Shown: in pieces, positions 62,103 through 64,000 of the stretch | Layout of the letters: the number at the start of each line of letters is the position of its first letter | Numbering within the stretch: position 1 is the stretch's first letter | Source of the DNA: Rhodophyticola sp. CCM32 | GTDB lineage: Bacteria; Pseudomonadota; Alphaproteobacteria; Rhodobacterales; Rhodobacteraceae | Assembly: GCF_004751985.1 (NCBI RefSeq) | Contig: NZ_CP038492.1 | Coordinates: 1,736,001 to 1,800,000 of the forward strand | Direction of reading: 5' to 3' | Length of the DNA stretch: 64,000 bases | Notes under the pieces: model-generated | Told to the model about the DNA's origin: nothing | Databases searched by the model: none | What the model saw: the letters and a program-made list of their open reading frames with translations, nothing else | Program-made: the position numbers and the translations under genes

Positions 62103-62888
62103 TCACACCCCCTTGAACTGCCCCTTGAACTGCGGTTCGCGTTTTTCGAGGAAAGCGTCGATGCCCTCCTGCCCGTCGGCGGAGGAATAGAGCCGGAACA
62201 GAACCTCCTGCTCGTAGCTCTTGGCGCTTTCGATCGGCGCATCAGCGCCTTCGCGCATCAGGCGCTTCATCTCACCCTGCGCGAGCGGCGCGATCTTCAG
62301 GCACGCCCGCGCCCGTTTCGCCACTGCCATGTCCAGATCATCCGTCACCTCGGCCGCGACCCCAAGCTCGTAGGCCCGCTGACCCGACATGCGCCAGCCC
62401 GCCAGCATCAGGTCGGAGGCGGCGTATTTGCCCACCGCGCGCACCAGCCGCTGCGTGCCGCCACCGCCCGGGTTGAGGCCAAGACGCCCCTCGGGCAGGC
62501 CAAGCTGCGCCGCCTCGGCACACAGGATGATGTCGCAGCAGAGCGCAATCTCGAACCCGCCTCCAAGCGCAAACCCGTCGATCGCGCAGATCACCGGCTT
62601 GTGCAGCCGCTCGAGTTTGTCGAAAACCCGGCGCGAGTTCATCTGATAGGCGATGAACTCCGCGCGTTTGTCGCCCTGGTATTCGGCGATATCTGCCCCG
62701 GCGACGAAGGCCTTTCCACCGGCCCCGCGCAGAACCATCACGCGAACCGCGGGATCATCCGCCGCCGCGTCGAGCGCCGCGTCGAACTCTTCCATCAATG
62801 GCGTGGAGAGCGCGTTGAGCTTGTCGGGCCGGTTGAACATCAACTGCCGGACACCGGGCATCAGGTTGGAGATCTCGATCAGCGGCAT
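62103..62888 (-). CDS. Enoyl-CoA hydratase/isomerase family protein
   Basis: Crotonase-fold enzyme, 261 aa. Oxyanion-hole blocks KAFVAGADIAEYQ and GFALGGGFEIALCCD; catalytic-side Glu in GFEIA and GLPEGRLGLNPG, both kept as in true hydratases. The C-terminal end repeats QFKGQFKG, reflecting a 12-nt tandem duplication. Coupled to the neighbours by spacings of 1-3 nt. Hydrates a 2-enoyl-CoA made after CoA transfer. Confidence 0.92.
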   Translation of the reverse strand: MPLIEISNLMPGVRQLMFNRPDKLNALSTPLMEEFDAALDAAADDPAVRVMVLRGAGGKAFVAGADIAEYQGDKRAEFIAYQMNSRRVFDKLERLHKPVICAIDGFALGGGFEIALCCDIILCAEAAQLGLPEGRLGLNPGGGGTQRLVRAVGKYAASDLMLAGWRMSGQRAYELGVAAEVTDDLDMAVAKRARACLKIAPLAQGEMKRLMREGADAPIESAKSYEQEVLFRLYSSADGQEGIDAFLEKREPQFKGQFKGV

Positions 62889-62889
62889 G

Positions 62890-63669
62890 TCATTGCTCCA
62901 ACTTTTCAGAAGGCGGGCTGCCCAGTGACGCGCTCAAGCTTTCCGCCGCCCGCCTGGCCATTTCAGTAACAGCCTCAATGCTTTGGTTGGCGCGCGATTG
63001 AGCAAGGTAGGGAACGGTGATCGCCGCAACAGAACGGTCGTTATGGTCACGCACCGCGAAGGCGATGTTCGTCATGCCGTCGACCACGCTACTTGGCCCC
63101 ACCTCATAGCCAGCTTTCCGGATTGCCTCGAACCGGGTGAGGTATTCTTGCTTTTCCGCTTCCGAGAAATCGGCCAGCAGACGTGTCGCGCGGGACGGCG
63201 CGATATCGGCCGATAGAACCACGCCCGACCCCGTTTCGAGCAGCGGAAAGGAAGCGCCCGTCTTGACCCCGTAATGCATCGGCATTGGGCTTTCGGCGCT
63301 AGCGATGATCACCAGCTTGTCGGCCTCGGCCACACCAAGGTGGCAGGATTGCAGGGCCTCGCCCGCGAGTTCTTCCAACACCGGAAGCGCTGCATGGATC
63401 AGGCGCGCCGTTGGCGGGAACTTGTGAGACAGTTCAAACATCCTCAGAGACAGGTGATACCTGTCTGTTTCGGAATCCTTGTACAGGAAACGGCGGTTTT
63501 CGAGAGCGAGGATAATCCTGTAGATCTCGCTGATCGATCTATCGAGCGCCTGCGTGAGTTCCTTTTTCGTTGCCCCCTCCGGTTGCTTGGCGAGGAACTC
63601 CAACACGTCGATCGCCTTGTCTACGGCCGGGGCCTGATATGTCCCTGGTGGTTTGTCTTGTTTTCCCAT
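62890..63669 (-). CDS. IclR-family transcriptional regulator
   Basis: IclR-type regulator, 259 aa: winged helix (AIDVLEFLAKQPEGATKKEL, TQALDRSISEIYRIILALEN) and effector domain (MTNIAFAVRDHNDRSVAAIT). It lies between the TRAP permease (7 nt) and the hydratase (1 nt) in one operon, so it would be autoregulated with the genes it controls. Confidence 0.88.
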   Translation of the reverse strand: MGKQDKPPGTYQAPAVDKAIDVLEFLAKQPEGATKKELTQALDRSISEIYRIILALENRRFLYKDSETDRYHLSLRMFELSHKFPPTARLIHAALPVLEELAGEALQSCHLGVAEADKLVIIASAESPMPMHYGVKTGASFPLLETGSGVVLSADIAPSRATRLLADFSEAEKQEYLTRFEAIRKAGYEVGPSSVVDGMTNIAFAVRDHNDRSVAAITVPYLAQSRANQSIEAVTEMARRAAESLSASLGSPPSEKLEQ

Positions 63670-63676
63670 ATCGGCG

Positions 63677-64000
63677 TCAACCTCCCAGTAGCAGCGACAA
63701 TTGCGGCACCATGATCAGCACCAAAGCCACCAAGGCGAAGAGGCCAAGGAAAGGCAACACGGCGCGGGCAAAAGATGTGACCGGCAGGCGCGTAATGGTA
63801 CATGTTGTGAACATCACCGTTCCGACCGGCGGCGTGATCCCCCCCATATGAATCAGGAACACGAAGACCACGCCGAAATGCACCGGCTCGATCCCGAGGC
63901 CGTTGACCACCGGCATGAGCATCGGGGCCAGCACGAGGATCAGCGCGGTGCCTTCGACCAGCATGCCGGCGATGATGAGAATGACGGCGATCAGGATGAG
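63677..64000 (-). CDS. TRAP transporter large permease, DctM-like (5' end outside window)
   Basis: The C-terminal 107 residues of a TRAP large permease; the frame continues beyond the window edge. Hydrophobic helices and the family block FGVVFVFLIHMGGITPPVGT (the TPPxGT element) are clear, ending VLIMVPQLSLLLGG. It imports the substrate of the CaiB/hydratase pathway; the small permease and binding protein should lie just outside the window. Confidence 0.88.
   Translation of the reverse strand, partial: LILIAVILIIAGMLVEGTALILVLAPMLMPVVNGLGIEPVHFGVVFVFLIHMGGITPPVGTVMFTTCTITRLPVTSFARAVLPFLGLFALVALVLIMVPQLSLLLGG

Noticed and set aside
61218..62969. A 583-codon open frame on the plus strand
   Set aside because: It is antisense to the solute-binding-like and hydratase genes, is rich in Arg/His/Pro, and shows no family motif; long antisense frames are expected at this GC content.

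Overview
The window looks like accessory chromosome or large-plasmid DNA of a Rhodobacterales (Roseobacter/Paracoccaceae-type) alphaproteobacterium. The grounds are GC-rich coding with strong third-position bias, an AapJQM-type amino-acid importer, TRAP and CUT1 transporters, BisC-type molybdoenzymes and many LysR/IclR/GntR/RpiR/LacI regulators beside small catabolic operons. I found no rRNA, tRNA, CRISPR array, phage genes or replication origin. Species-level identity is not claimed.

Layout. 1-2012: end of a tungstate-type importer (tupB-tupC-tupA). 2050-4642: palindromic repeat, acetyltransferase gene with an in-frame stop, LysR gene, small ORF, IS3-family remnant carrying a 104-bp palindromic insertion. 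4727-8689: TPR protein, acyl-CoA dehydrogenase, internally deleted CoA-transferase, divergent LysR. 8998-16008: one long minus-strand unit (DAO-type oxidase, HyuA, HyuB, SDR, deleted acyl-CoA synthetase remnant, RidA, amino-acid ABC ATPase). 16121-19734: rhodanese, IclR, BisC-like reductase. 19919-23976: VOC protein and aapM, broken aapQ, aapJ. 24195-33722: alanine racemase remnant, RpiR, then N-formylglutamate amidohydrolase-like protein, TRAP transporter, glutamine-synthetase-like ligase, aldehyde dehydrogenase and Fe-type alcohol dehydrogenase. 34055-38635: second BisC-like reductase with its own IclR, then NDH-2. 38856-45466: LacI, CUT1 sugar importer, cytoplasmic GH5-like enzyme, MalK-type ATPase. 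45695-51668: sulfatase with a second CUT1 importer and LysR. 51907-59439: GntR, BMP-family nucleoside-type importer, hydrolase, PfkB kinase, nucleoside phosphorylase. 59685-64000: CaiB, solute-binding-like protein, enoyl-CoA hydratase, IclR, TRAP permease (cut by the window end).

How it fits together. Most blocks follow one plan: regulator, high-affinity importer, a few enzymes. The 26-34 kb block reads as a gamma-glutamylation route for an amino alcohol: ligate to glutamate, oxidise alcohol to aldehyde to acid, hydrolyse the gamma-glutamyl bond. The 9-24 kb block appears to be one regulon, because a 33-34-nt motif recurs upstream of aapJ, the BisC-like gene and the rhodanese gene. It combines amino-acid-type uptake, an oxoprolinase/hydantoinase, an amine oxidase with RidA, and an S- or N-oxide reductase.

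Genome decay and small repeats are conspicuous: a TGG-to-TGA stop, two genes reduced in frame to their two ends, a frameshifted permease, a racemase without its catalytic residues, and three 104-bp TA-flanked palindromic elements, one of which sits in frame inside a transposase gene.
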